Below are positions 40,216 through 49,800 of a stretch of DNA of 64,000 nucleotides, piece by piece. The translations under genes and the position numbers were made by a program. The stretch is from contig NC_067203.1 in the NCBI RefSeq assembly GCF_026262505.1, positions 3,596,001 through 3,660,000 of the forward strand. Reading direction: 5' to 3'. The notes under the pieces were generated by a model, which searched no databases, was not told where the DNA came from, and worked only from the letters and a program-made list of their open reading frames with translations. The stretch is from Trichomonas vaginalis G3. Its lineage: Eukaryota; Parabasalia; Trichomonadida; Trichomonadidae. Positions within the stretch are counted from its first letter, which is position 1, and every line of letters begins with the position of its first letter.

Positions 40216-40425
40216 ATGTCTTCATTAGCCAGCTTAAAGTCTAGTGAAGATGAAGATAGTCCTCCATACATGCTTTTGCCTGATGTAAGTTCTGATGAAA
40301 TGCACCTCATTGTTGAGGGTTCTGAAGTTGATAAAGATCAAATCAAACAAGTCAGCGAAGAAAAGGCAGATACTTCAGCAGATTTAAATACCACACATTC
40401 ATCAAAATGTTGCCTACTAATTTAA
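40216..40425 (+). CDS. Small acidic protein with CaaX-type end
   Basis: This 69-aa protein is acidic, Ser-rich and probably disordered (SSLASLKSSEDEDSPPYMLL, EEKADTSADLNTTHSS). It ends KCCLLI, where CLLI is a CaaX box with a C-terminal Ile/Leu, the type usually geranylgeranylated. The CK1-family kinase at 52.7 kb ends in the same five residues (CCLLI). No known domain is present. The protein could be a membrane-tethered adaptor. Support for a real gene comes from the clean ATG, the compact length and the end motif. Homology has not been seen. Confidence 0.55.
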   Translation: MSSLASLKSSEDEDSPPYMLLPDVSSDEMHLIVEGSEVDKDQIKQVSEEKADTSADLNTTHSSKCCLLI

Positions 40426-41042
40426 TTTCTGTGGTAGTTAATAATAGGAACCTTTCCTATTTTAGCAACATGTCAGCACGAAAAAATACTGAAAATAGGC
40501 TATTGAATAGATCATATTTTCGTCAATTTGAAACAATTCGATGCATATCACGAAAACAAACAAATCATCTTATATATTATTGCAAAAAGGTGTTTGTTCG
40601 TTTATATGTTCTTTCACATACCATGTACTTTATAATATTTTTGTTTTTTATCCTAAAAATTGGACAAAATTGAAAATACTCAGCTGAATCGGGCGTTTTT
40701 CAGCACCAATGAGCTTGAAAATCATGAATTATGTGGATTAGCTAACTTGAAAGTTGTCATTTGCATTAATTTACGTTTTACTTCGAAATGAATTATTAAA
40801 TTGAAAGTATTTTGTAAACTATAAGTATTGGGATATATAAAAATAAATGTTTATTAATTTTTTCATAAATTAGGATTTCAAAAATAAGTCTAAAGATTTG
40901 GAAAAAAATCCCTGAGACTGCTTCGAATATGAACAAGTTCCTAACTCTATAAACAAACATTATCAATAAATGTTTTGATAATTTTGAGCGTGTTTGATAT
41001 TATTGCATCTAAAATTTTACAACAAAGGAGAGTAAAGTGAAA
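40426..41042. other. Intergenic region
   Basis: About 620 bp of AT-rich DNA. An 88-codon open frame (40407-40673) overlaps the preceding stop and has no coding character. Nothing else was seen. Confidence 0.5.
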
Positions 41043-41377
41043 TTATGCAGTTGGAGGAGGTTCTGCTGTATTACTTGCTGCCGTTGAACCAAATAACTTT
41101 TCCATACCACCAAAGACAAAGAGGTATACACAAATGGCAATAATGCAAACAGTTAAGAGTACGCCAATCACTATTCCGGCAATAGCACCACCACTCAAGC
41201 CACTTGAATCTTCATCGTCGTCATCTTTTGGTAATTCTTGTGTGACATTACATCCTTTTTTGCTTTAAATGGCATCCATGCATTTGAAGTATATACTTTT
41301 CCATTGCATTCTGGAATGACCTTCTTTGGATAATCAGATTCATCTATTTCAAGCAGCTGCAGCAAGAAGAGAAACAT
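41043..41377 (-). pseudogene. Small signal-peptide/TM surface protein gene with a frameshift
   Basis: The minus strand begins with MFLFLLQLLEIDESDYPKKV and reads to PFKAKKD near 41255. An A-run follows, and the sense shifts by one frame to CNVTQELPKDDDDEDSSGL, then the membrane helix GGAIAGIVIGVLLTVCIIAI and a short Pro-rich tail (AEPPPTA). The TM plus tail is the usual C-terminus of trichomonad surface proteins. Only one shift is needed, in an A6 run, so error or a recent lesion are both possible. Alternatively it is the end of a larger lost gene. Confidence 0.6.
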
Positions 41378-42156
41378 AGTTTATATTAATTGAGAACTTC
41401 TAAAACAGTTGTTATTCAATTTTTAAATGAATTCAATTCCGAATAACTGCAAATTAATGAGTGATTTATATTGTTTAACCTTTTAGAAGCAATTTGAAGT
41501 TCGAGCGAGTATTGAATTATCTCCCTGAAAAATAAGAACTAAGAAATATGTATATTTCATTATTTTACATATAGATTCAATGAAATAATTCGTACAATTT
41601 TTATGGAAAAACGGTAGTTTATCAATTTATCTGTAAATATAAAACGATCGTTGGAGGACATTTCCAAATCTTATGGGACCGCAACAATATGTTTTTAACA
41701 TATACATTGCTTGTTGGTTTGAACTTCGGCCATACAACGTTGTCTATTGTTTTCTGCCCTGAATAAGTTAAAAAATGTACGATATCTCAATTCATATGAC
41801 GCGAAAATGATAGTTATTGGGCAAAGAGAATAAAGATTTGATTTACGAACTCCAGATCTGGCACAAATTTCGGATTCCGGATTCTTATAACATATTATTG
41901 GATCATTTATCTCAAAAAGCGTGCAAAATTTTTAACTGTATAATATACGAGATGTAAATCACATCTAATTATGAAATTTCAATAAACAATATTTTAAAAA
42001 ATCTTCAAAAGATGAATTTACAATCCATTTAGCTGAAAAAAAAACTAATTGGAATCAAAATGCCAATGATAGCTAGTTAGATATTACTAAAATTTTGAGA
42101 AGAATAAAAATTAAAAGAATAGAACATATATATCTTTATAAAAATAGCAAAAACGA
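41378..42156. other. Intergenic region
   Basis: About 780 bp of AT-rich DNA lie between two minus-strand genes. No supported feature was found. Confidence 0.5.
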
Positions 42157-43521
42157 TTAGAGAGAGTTAGTAGCATCTGGAATTTCTATATCATATGGAT
42201 CAAATTTTGGTGAACAGAGGTTTCCGAGGAATTCGAGAATTCTATCGAGGTTTCTTTGACCGCTGAATAGAACTGGTACTTTATCAGTAGCTCCAAAGAA
42301 GTAAAGTGTTGGAAAACCACTATGTGAATCAATAATTGGAGGTAATTCATTAAGATCTGCTTCAATGTAAGCGCAAACGCATTTATATTTGAGGATATCT
42401 GCAATTTGGTTCAAAACAGGAAGGAATTCATGGCAATGCTGGCACCAAGTAGCAGTAACTGCAATTAAGACATCTTTTGGTTGCATAATGATTTCTTCAA
42501 CATTGAGACCGACTGCTCTTACAACATTCTTCATGTATTCGTCAACTTCGGTCGGAATTGGTTGAGATACTAATGAATAATTTTCTTGACCGTTTTTAAT
42601 CCTTGTAAGGAACTGTTCTACGTAAGAAGCATTCATTAAGTTCTCCTTTTGTATAATTATCCATCTGCGATTTGATCCGACGAGATCACTTGTATTTAGA
42701 ACAAAGAAATATGGAGCAGCAGCTTTGTTGAAGGATCCTGCTTCAACAATAAATCTGCAATTAGAGTTTGGAAGCGAAGTGAAGAAGAAATCTTTAAATT
42801 CCGGATTATTACTCAAATTTCGGATATTTTCTAAAAAGAATTCATCATCTGTTTTGTTCATTGAATTTGTAATGTATCCCGCCAAAAATTGGCGCTCTGT
42901 AATGCGTACTCCCTTTGGATGAACAACTGATGTATTAAAAAGCTCTGAAAAGTTCGAAATTGGCTCTAATGTCTTGTAGATTGGATGATAGCCGTAAAAT
43001 CCTTTTGTAATACTGATGTTAAATTCTAAAAATGTTGAAGAATTTGCAAAATAAATTGGAACATTTTCCGGTAGACTTTCTGGTACTTCGTGAGAATCTA
43101 TAGAAAACAGTAATGGTTTCGTTGAATCTAATAATAAGCGGAGATCTTCTGAATTACGTATTGTTTGGAATAATCCTTCTTCTAAGTGAGATAACCAGCG
43201 TGTAAATGGGATGGAAAATGCTCTCGGACGATCAATTAATGAAAGGCTGCCATTTATAAATGGTACTATGCATGGAAACTGTTTGCATTTATATGAACTT
43301 GCCAATTTTTGTGGTGCCATGCCAAAATTCATTACTGATTTGTATTTCTGAACACCGTTTAGGGCAAATTGAACTTGATCATAATCGTTTGCAAATAACA
43401 TTATATTAATTCCGTTTTTTTCAGTGAAACTTGTTAAGTTTTCTTCTGTATACCTATCAAGTATTGCTTCTATACCAACTGGTTCTCGAACGCGTAAAAA
43501 TAAGAAGAAAGATGAAAACAT
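42157..43521 (-). CDS. Thioredoxin-domain (PDI-like) secretory protein
   Basis: The 454 aa begin with a short hydrophobic start (MFSSFFLFL) likely to be a signal peptide. A long region follows that resembles inactive thioredoxin folds of PDI-like proteins (GINIMLFANDYDQVQFAL, YKCKQFPCIVPFINGS). One active thioredoxin domain at about 335-440 carries VTATWCQHCHEFLPVLNQIA. The CQHC pair is a redox-active CXXC of PDI type (CGHC is usual), and SGFPTLYFF supplies the cis-Pro. Many N-glycosylation sites fit an ER-lumenal protein. There is no KDEL-like end (…PDATNSL). Its job is likely disulfide formation or holding of glycoproteins. An Inr-like TCAATTTT lies 10 nt upstream. Confidence 0.8.
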   Translation of the reverse strand: MFSSFFLFLRVREPVGIEAILDRYTEENLTSFTEKNGINIMLFANDYDQVQFALNGVQKYKSVMNFGMAPQKLASSYKCKQFPCIVPFINGSLSLIDRPRAFSIPFTRWLSHLEEGLFQTIRNSEDLRLLLDSTKPLLFSIDSHEVPESLPENVPIYFANSSTFLEFNISITKGFYGYHPIYKTLEPISNFSELFNTSVVHPKGVRITERQFLAGYITNSMNKTDDEFFLENIRNLSNNPEFKDFFFTSLPNSNCRFIVEAGSFNKAAAPYFFVLNTSDLVGSNRRWIIIQKENLMNASYVEQFLTRIKNGQENYSLVSQPIPTEVDEYMKNVVRAVGLNVEEIIMQPKDVLIAVTATWCQHCHEFLPVLNQIADILKYKCVCAYIEADLNELPPIIDSHSGFPTLYFFGATDKVPVLFSGQRNLDRILEFLGNLCSPKFDPYDIEIPDATNSL

Positions 43522-43525
43522 TTTA

Positions 43526-43533
43526 AAAATTGA
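43526..43533 (-). promoter_or_regulatory. Inr-like element of the thioredoxin-domain gene
   Basis: On the minus strand TCAATTTT stands with its A 10 nt before ATG 43521. It has the same variant form as the element before the Pmp-like gene. Confidence 0.4.
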
Positions 43534-43883
43534 ATGTCAACTCCAGTAGGAAAAAACTGACACTTTAATTTCAATAAAAATTATTTCAATCAGAAACTTG
43601 AACAGAGTAACATTCCAAAGAATGTCAACCTGCGCAATTCAGCGTGCATTAGATAGAGCTCCCCCAGCCCAAGCAGGAAAAAATTAATGATTGGACAAAG
43701 GATAATGATATTACAATCGACAGAGATGGCAAATAAGCTTATTCACCTTTCTTTTTCATTACCATGGAGTTGCAACGATATTTATCTTATTTGAAAAAAA
43801 ATATGTTGTAAAATCGAGAAGTCTATATTGCAAGGGAAAAAATGAGGTGAATAAAAGTGCTATTACCAAAATTTTCAAAAAGA

Positions 43884-44411
43884 ATGTCAAGTTCTGAGCC
43901 AATAAATGAAAATGGGTGCACTTACAGTGACCTTAAGCCAATTAAAGTATTCGAATACCCAGATCAAGTATCAAAAACTATTTGGGGCGTCAATTCCAAT
44001 AATGTTATACAAATATATTCACAAATTATCGAATTAATAACAGCTCACAAAATAACTATCGAAATGGTACTTTACATGATTGATAATTTCTCACAAATTC
44101 GAGTCAAAGAAATTAAATTATTTTCAGAACTTTATCAAAAGATATCAAACGCATTTTCATATATCCATGAACCAAAACACAAGAAATTAGCAACACTTTT
44201 ATATTATAAAGGTTTTAAATTTGAAAACTTCAAACCGAAAATGAAAGAAGAGGAAATTCTGAATTTATATTATATTCAACAGAATCTCCTTTATACTATA
44301 TTGAATCGGATGTTCAGACATTTTTGGGGTGGTTACGCGCCACTAACAAAACGTTGGAAAAGGGTTAATTTTTCTGTAAATAAAATACATACAAATCATG
44401 ACACCATTTAA
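43884..44411 (+). CDS. Short helical protein, possible ankyrin-family N-terminal module
   Basis: These 175 aa (MSSSEPINENGCTYSDLKPI) are followed by helices (VIQIYSQIIELITAHKITIE, MIDNFSQIRVKEIKLFSELY, HKKLATLLYYKGFKFENFKP). The pattern is like the non-repeat N-terminal modules of some trichomonad ankyrin proteins. No ankyrin repeats follow, and the last 25 residues (HFWGGYAPLTKRWKRVNFSV) look unrelated. It may be a truncated family member whose repeats were lost. The frame opens at a GTG at 43857; ATG 43884 is the first Met. Confidence 0.45.
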   Translation: MSSSEPINENGCTYSDLKPIKVFEYPDQVSKTIWGVNSNNVIQIYSQIIELITAHKITIEMVLYMIDNFSQIRVKEIKLFSELYQKISNAFSYIHEPKHKKLATLLYYKGFKFENFKPKMKEEEILNLYYIQQNLLYTILNRMFRHFWGGYAPLTKRWKRVNFSVNKIHTNHDTI

Positions 44412-45472
44412 AATTATTAATAATCCAAATTTCAACTCGTATATTTTGTGAATTTGTTAATGGTGCACTTACCACATTATGAAATGCTCTTCCGAATTTA
44501 ATATATCTTTATTAGAATAGCAAAAAAAAGTATAAAGGTTATACTATATATTATGTATATAATAACTTATTTCCAATTAAAAAAAACAATTAAAGTTAAT
44601 AAGTTAAAAAAAATTGAAAGAATTACAAAATAGTTCGAAAATTGAAAACTACCCCATTTTCGCCCTATTCTGTTATTAATAAAGGCGACGGAATTTATGA
44701 ATAGGGTACCCTATTTATGAATGGTTAGAATTTGGAACCAACTATCTTTTTTTCACAGTTATCAGGATCATTCAATTATTTTAAGGTTAATATACAAAAT
44801 ATATTGAACAAAAAATCAGAAAATAATAATAAATGAATGATTTTTAAAATTGGAATCTTTTTTAAAAGTAATCTTGTGTGTAGAGATATTTTGAGACATC
44901 AGCTGTACATAAACTACTTCTTTGAATTTCAGTATCATTTGAATAAGGATTTTATAGGAATGTATTTACTGTAGTTAGATAGTTGATACGAAGTTGTTTA
45001 ATTGACCAAAGTTTCAGGCAGGTATTGAGGACTTATGCAACCTGGTTATTTGCTTCCACAACCAGCAGATCTATTTTGATTTCTTAACCTTATCAGAATT
45101 TCTTTATTCCGTGCTTATATACAAAAGGTGTATATAATGACTTATCATATAAAAAGTAGCAACTTTGAATTATTTAGGTAACACCGAATGTGGCTATTAT
45201 TGCATTTTACTATTAAAACAAGGATTTATTGATTTTGTGAGAGCTTGTCAGAAAATGCTAAATGCTCCCTAAATTCTTGATAAATGGTAAGTTCACCCTA
45301 AATGATAAATAAACATAATAGACTATAATTTTCAAATAATTTATCAAGAATTTAAATCGATGTTACACTGGCTTCTGTCATTTATTAAAGAGTTAGAAAT
45401 TCAGAAAAAAGTTGAGAGTTTGAAAAATTTTCCATTATCAAAAATTCAATCAAATTTACAAATTCAAATTTC
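44412..45472. other. Intergenic region
   Basis: About 1.06 kb of AT-rich DNA. A small imperfect duplication of 'tatgaatagggtaccctatttatgaatgg' type words lies near 44695-44730. No gene was recognised. Confidence 0.4.
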
Positions 45473-45479
45473 TCATTGT
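45473..45479 (+). promoter_or_regulatory. Inr-like element
   Basis: TCATTGT fits TCA+1YT and has its A 13 nt before ATG 45488. Confidence 0.45.
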
Positions 45480-45487
45480 TGATTCAG

Positions 45488-46268
45488 ATGAACAAGTGCT
45501 ATAAGATTCTATTTTATTTAATATCATTTACATATATGCTTGCTGTTTACTTACAAGAATCGAAATCAAAGGATTTCTTAAGTCTGATTCAAAATGTTAA
45601 TAATAAAGATTACGCTAATTCATTCATTGCTCAGCAACCAAGAATTACTGTCTATTTAATACAGAAAAATGGTGAAAAACATATTATTTACGAAGGATTC
45701 TATTTTAAATATGCTTCATGGGAATTCAAACTATCCAGCATTACAGAGTATGAAGATAAAGCAGTCATTTATTTGTTCAAAGAGAAATATATATATACTG
45801 ATGGAGTAAAAGAAAGTTTGGAAGAATTTTTACAGATATTGAAAAAAGAAGCTCGTAAGATAACAAATTTTGAAAAATATCAATACAATTTTACTGATAG
45901 CCGCATGTTTTGCCTCAATAATAAGAATTCATTAATAATTAACTTTTATTCAAGCAAAATTGGTCAATATTGATAAAGTCATCGAAATCACAGTCGAAAA
46001 AAAGATTTCAATGAATAGTGCAGAATATAAATATAAATTCAATGAAAATGATTCCGGCAAAGACGATCCACTACCTACTTCGCTAGATGATTCAATTGGT
46101 TGGTCTGATTTGATTGGTGTGCCTGGTTTGATGATATTTTTAATATTTTTAATTGGTAGTCTTTTCATTGGTGGTTTTAACTTTGATCGATTTAATTTGC
46201 TCGTTACAAAAATAGCAGACATTTTTAAGTCAATCATGATGCTACAAAGAGGGAGAGATTCTATATAA
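45488..46268 (+). pseudogene. Signal-peptide/TM protein gene with one frameshift
   Basis: The first frame (45488-45973) has a signal peptide (MNKCYKILFYLISFTYMLAV) and an ectodomain (RITVYLIQKNGEKHIIYEGF, EFLQILKKEARKITNF) ending IINFYSSKIGQY. The next frame, open from about 45950, continues with NIDKVIEITVEKKISMNSAE, a polar stretch, then a membrane helix GVPGLMIFLIFLIGSLFIGG and a cytoplasmic tail to 46268. Together they form a normal type I membrane protein, so one shift near 45950-45965 is the simplest reading. If the stop at 45973 is real, the product is secreted. I know no family. Confidence 0.6.
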
Positions 46269-46404
46269 TGCATTCCAATGGATAAAGGGAATTTCCAAAA
46301 AAACCTATTCCTTCATCGAGAATCTAAATGTGTGATGATGGACATTAAGTGTTCATTGCTTAAAATTTAAATTTTATAGATCCAGTGAATAGAAGATTAA
46401 ACAT

Positions 46405-46535
46405 TTGACATCAGAATCATCAGTATGACTTTATAAAGATTATTATATAGAATGTATATCTTTGAATCAATAAATTCTGTTTTACTCATTTTTTTAAATT
46501 GAGTTTCATACTTCTTTTTCCGTTTTTAAATGTTT
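46405..46535 (-). pseudogene. Relic of the ankyrin-family N-terminal module
   Basis: The DNA follows the minus-strand 5' part of the broken ankyrin gene (33590-33745): GTATGACTTTATA, AGATTATTATA, TTTGAATCAATAAATTCTG, CATTTTTTTAAATTGAG and TTCCGTTTTTAA appear in the same order, with deletions. It has no open frame. The rest of 46269-46883 holds only a small hairpin (CTTTCTGA/TCAGAAAG, about 46644-46672). Confidence 0.6.
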
Positions 46536-46883
46536 TACTTACAGATTTTTCTTAATTCATCTTTAGGCAGATTATAATTATGTTTGCCGAACGTTATTAA
46601 AGTCGCCAAAAAAGTGCGGAAAATAAAAACCGCAGTTTGAGTACTTTCTGAGAGTCTGTTCGTCAGAAAGTATACATTTGTAAACTTTCTGACACTAAAT
46701 TTTTTTGCTCCTTTCAAAGTTTTTGACAATGTCAAAAAGTATACATCGGGGCTCTCAATTTTCCTCTCAAACGGCGGTTTTTTTAAAAACGCTCAATTTT
46801 TCATCGACGTTTTAACTTATTTCTTGTTGACTGGTTTATAAAAAAAATTGAATTAATACAAACAATTTATTAATTAATAATAA

Positions 46884-49800
46884 TTAGCACAAAGCCGGTG
46901 CTGGTTCAATAGCAATTGGCGATCCATCTGCTGAATAATTTCCTGCTTCATAATTTTCGGGCAACTGGCAATTTGGAGTTGAAATTTTCACATTTTTCAC
47001 TGGTTTGAAAATTTCCAAATTTGTAGACATTTCAACAGAGAAAGGTTTTTCTGATGGAAATTCATCAATTACGTAACCTTTCATCTGAAGATTTTCTTCA
47101 TTTTTATTCATCATTTGTTGCTGGTTCATTAACTGTTGCTGCTGTTGCTGGTACATTTGCATTTGAGACAGCATTTTTTGTTGTTGTTGAATTAATTGAC
47201 TCTGCTGATTCTGTTGAGCATTTTGCATCAGCATCTGTCTGATCTGTGGGTTAAACAACAGCTGTTGCTGATACATCTGTTGTTGCTGTTGCAAAGCTTG
47301 TTGATATTGAACAGAATTCATCATCTGAATTTGATAATTTTGTTGGTTATTTTGAGGCGGAGGAGGTTGGTAATTATTCACTGGTTTGTAGATATTCTGT
47401 TGTGCAGTCATTGGTTTCTGCTTCTTATCCATTAGAAGCAATGCTCTCGCTGATAATTTAAGAAGTCCTTCCTTGTAATTCGTCGTATTCAACATGTTTT
47501 CATGTAAACATCTGTTCGCTCTCAAAATAATTCCATCATAACAAGAAGGACATATTTCTTTAAGCTCTGAATTGTAGTTTTGTATATCTTCAAGCTTAAT
47601 CGACTCTTCTATAATCTTATAAACAAATTCAGGTAATGGAATTCCTATCAAAATTTCAGGATATTTGTCAATGATTTCTTTGACAAAAAGTGACAATTGA
47701 TCTTCTTTTTTGACGAGTTTTAGAATTACTAAGAATATTTCTTGCATTGACAGTTCGCATAGAACTCTTACAATTGTCTGGTTGTCCATGTTATTTGTTA
47801 AAACATTGATCAAACTCAAACATGTCTTCGGATACAAACTTGTTGTTCTATGTTTGTCATTTTTAACTAAATCAGACAAAATTCTTATGCAATTTACAAG
47901 GCTTTCATAAAATGGTGTCCAATCTGTGTCCTCTATTTCAAGCATCTTTTTCATCATCTTTAAAATAAAAGTGACATTTTTATCGTCATGAGATTTCATT
48001 GTCCAATATTTGACGATTATTGAATAATGAGAAATATCTGATTCCTTTTGTAGGAATGTAGTTATTAGTCTTGAAAAGTTTTCACTGACAGGAGTATCGA
48101 AAATATCCATCATATGGACATTTATCACTTTATCAATGAATTTAAAGAAAGAATTAACTGTCAAATCATCAGTTGGAATTCTATTTAATCTTGAAGAAGC
48201 AATTGATGGTTTTGAAGAGTATATCTTGAAGATTGTTGTGAAGAACAAGATGTTTATGTTCTCATCTTGTGCATTCTCTTTGAATTTGTCGTAAATCATC
48301 GAACACAAATCACTGGAATTGTAAATGAAATTTGACCAATTTTTGTCAATTTCTTCTTCAATTTGTTTTGTCAATAAATCTTCAACACCAACTCTGTTGT
48401 TCATAGCTTCTTCTGTTCTTTGCCTGTAGAATAACATATAGGCAGTCTTCGATACAACGTCAGTTTCGCCTTTCCTCTCCGTTGGATCGTTCGTTCCAAA
48501 CGCCAATTCCGAAATTTTCGTGATGTCAATTTCGAAAATATCTCCATCGTTGCATTCGTACCAAACATTGTTGGAATTGACCAACGCAATGTAATGCCCG
48601 GATTGAGCAGTTCCTGAATGAACTATTACTCCACATAATTCATAGTCTTCAGGAGGCCTCGACCCAGTAATTTTCTCTATTTCGTCACATCTTAAAATGA
48701 TCGGAAATTCAATGCGATGTGTCAATTTTATTCTTGAACCAAGATTTTTATCGAATTCGTATCTTTGCAGAACGAAAGGTAAATACATTGGCCATTTTGA
48801 GACAAAGAATCTTGTTTTCATTACTCCTATTTCTCCATTAGACATATGATAATTAGGAATTATTTCAGGAGTAAAAGCTCTTTTCAATCCATCTTGTAAA
48901 GAAGTAACAGATCTTGTTCTTATACTCAAATAATAGAACGGCTCTTCTTTTACGGCAATTGTTACATCTCCACTCATATTTGTTCGTTCGATTTTCCCTG
49001 TTATTGGATCTAAAATTGTTTTGTCAAATTCATCAATTTTATTAATAAACGATGAATATGTTTCAACGGCGTCTTGTTGTGTTTGCGCTGAGAAGTCTTT
49101 GATTTCATAGAGCATCTCACTCGGATCAATTGTTTTACCGCGAATAAATCTACTCGATGCCAATAATTTTCTCAATTTTTGAACAAAAGGTGACATTTTT
49201 TCAATATCACTATTTAAAAAGAGTTTTTCAACAAATCTGTGCATCGTATTCATGCATTGTATCAATACAGACACGTAGCAAGTAGCACCAATGTTCTTTA
49301 TACCTGAATGCCCTGTGTACGCCAGTGTTGTCTGCTCTTCTTCTTTGATAAAAGGAATCAAAAATAATTTGTTGACAAAAAATTCTCGATTTTCTTCTTT
49401 TAGAAGCCATTCGTACGCCGCGTTTCTTGCGAACTGGGAGACAATGAAAGGACAACGCTGTATATCGGATACAGGTCTGGAAAACACTTTTTGGTAAATT
49501 AATTCGAAATTATTTTCTGATGGATCTAAATTAGTCAATAAACCAACGAAAGCAGTGTCGAAATTGGATCCGTCTTCATAAGGATCTAAGTCTTTGATGT
49601 TTTCGGCAAAAATTAGGTTCGGAATGTCAAAAGTTGACAAAATTTCGTAAAATTCTTCAGATTTTTCTCGGAAAGGAGGTTTCCATGTCTCGTGTATCAT
49701 TCCTACTAGTACATCCTGCATATTACTGTAATCTACAATGCTGCCTGTCAATTCCCTGACGCACTGGTAATCATTGAAAATTAATTTTTTAAAAAGTGAC

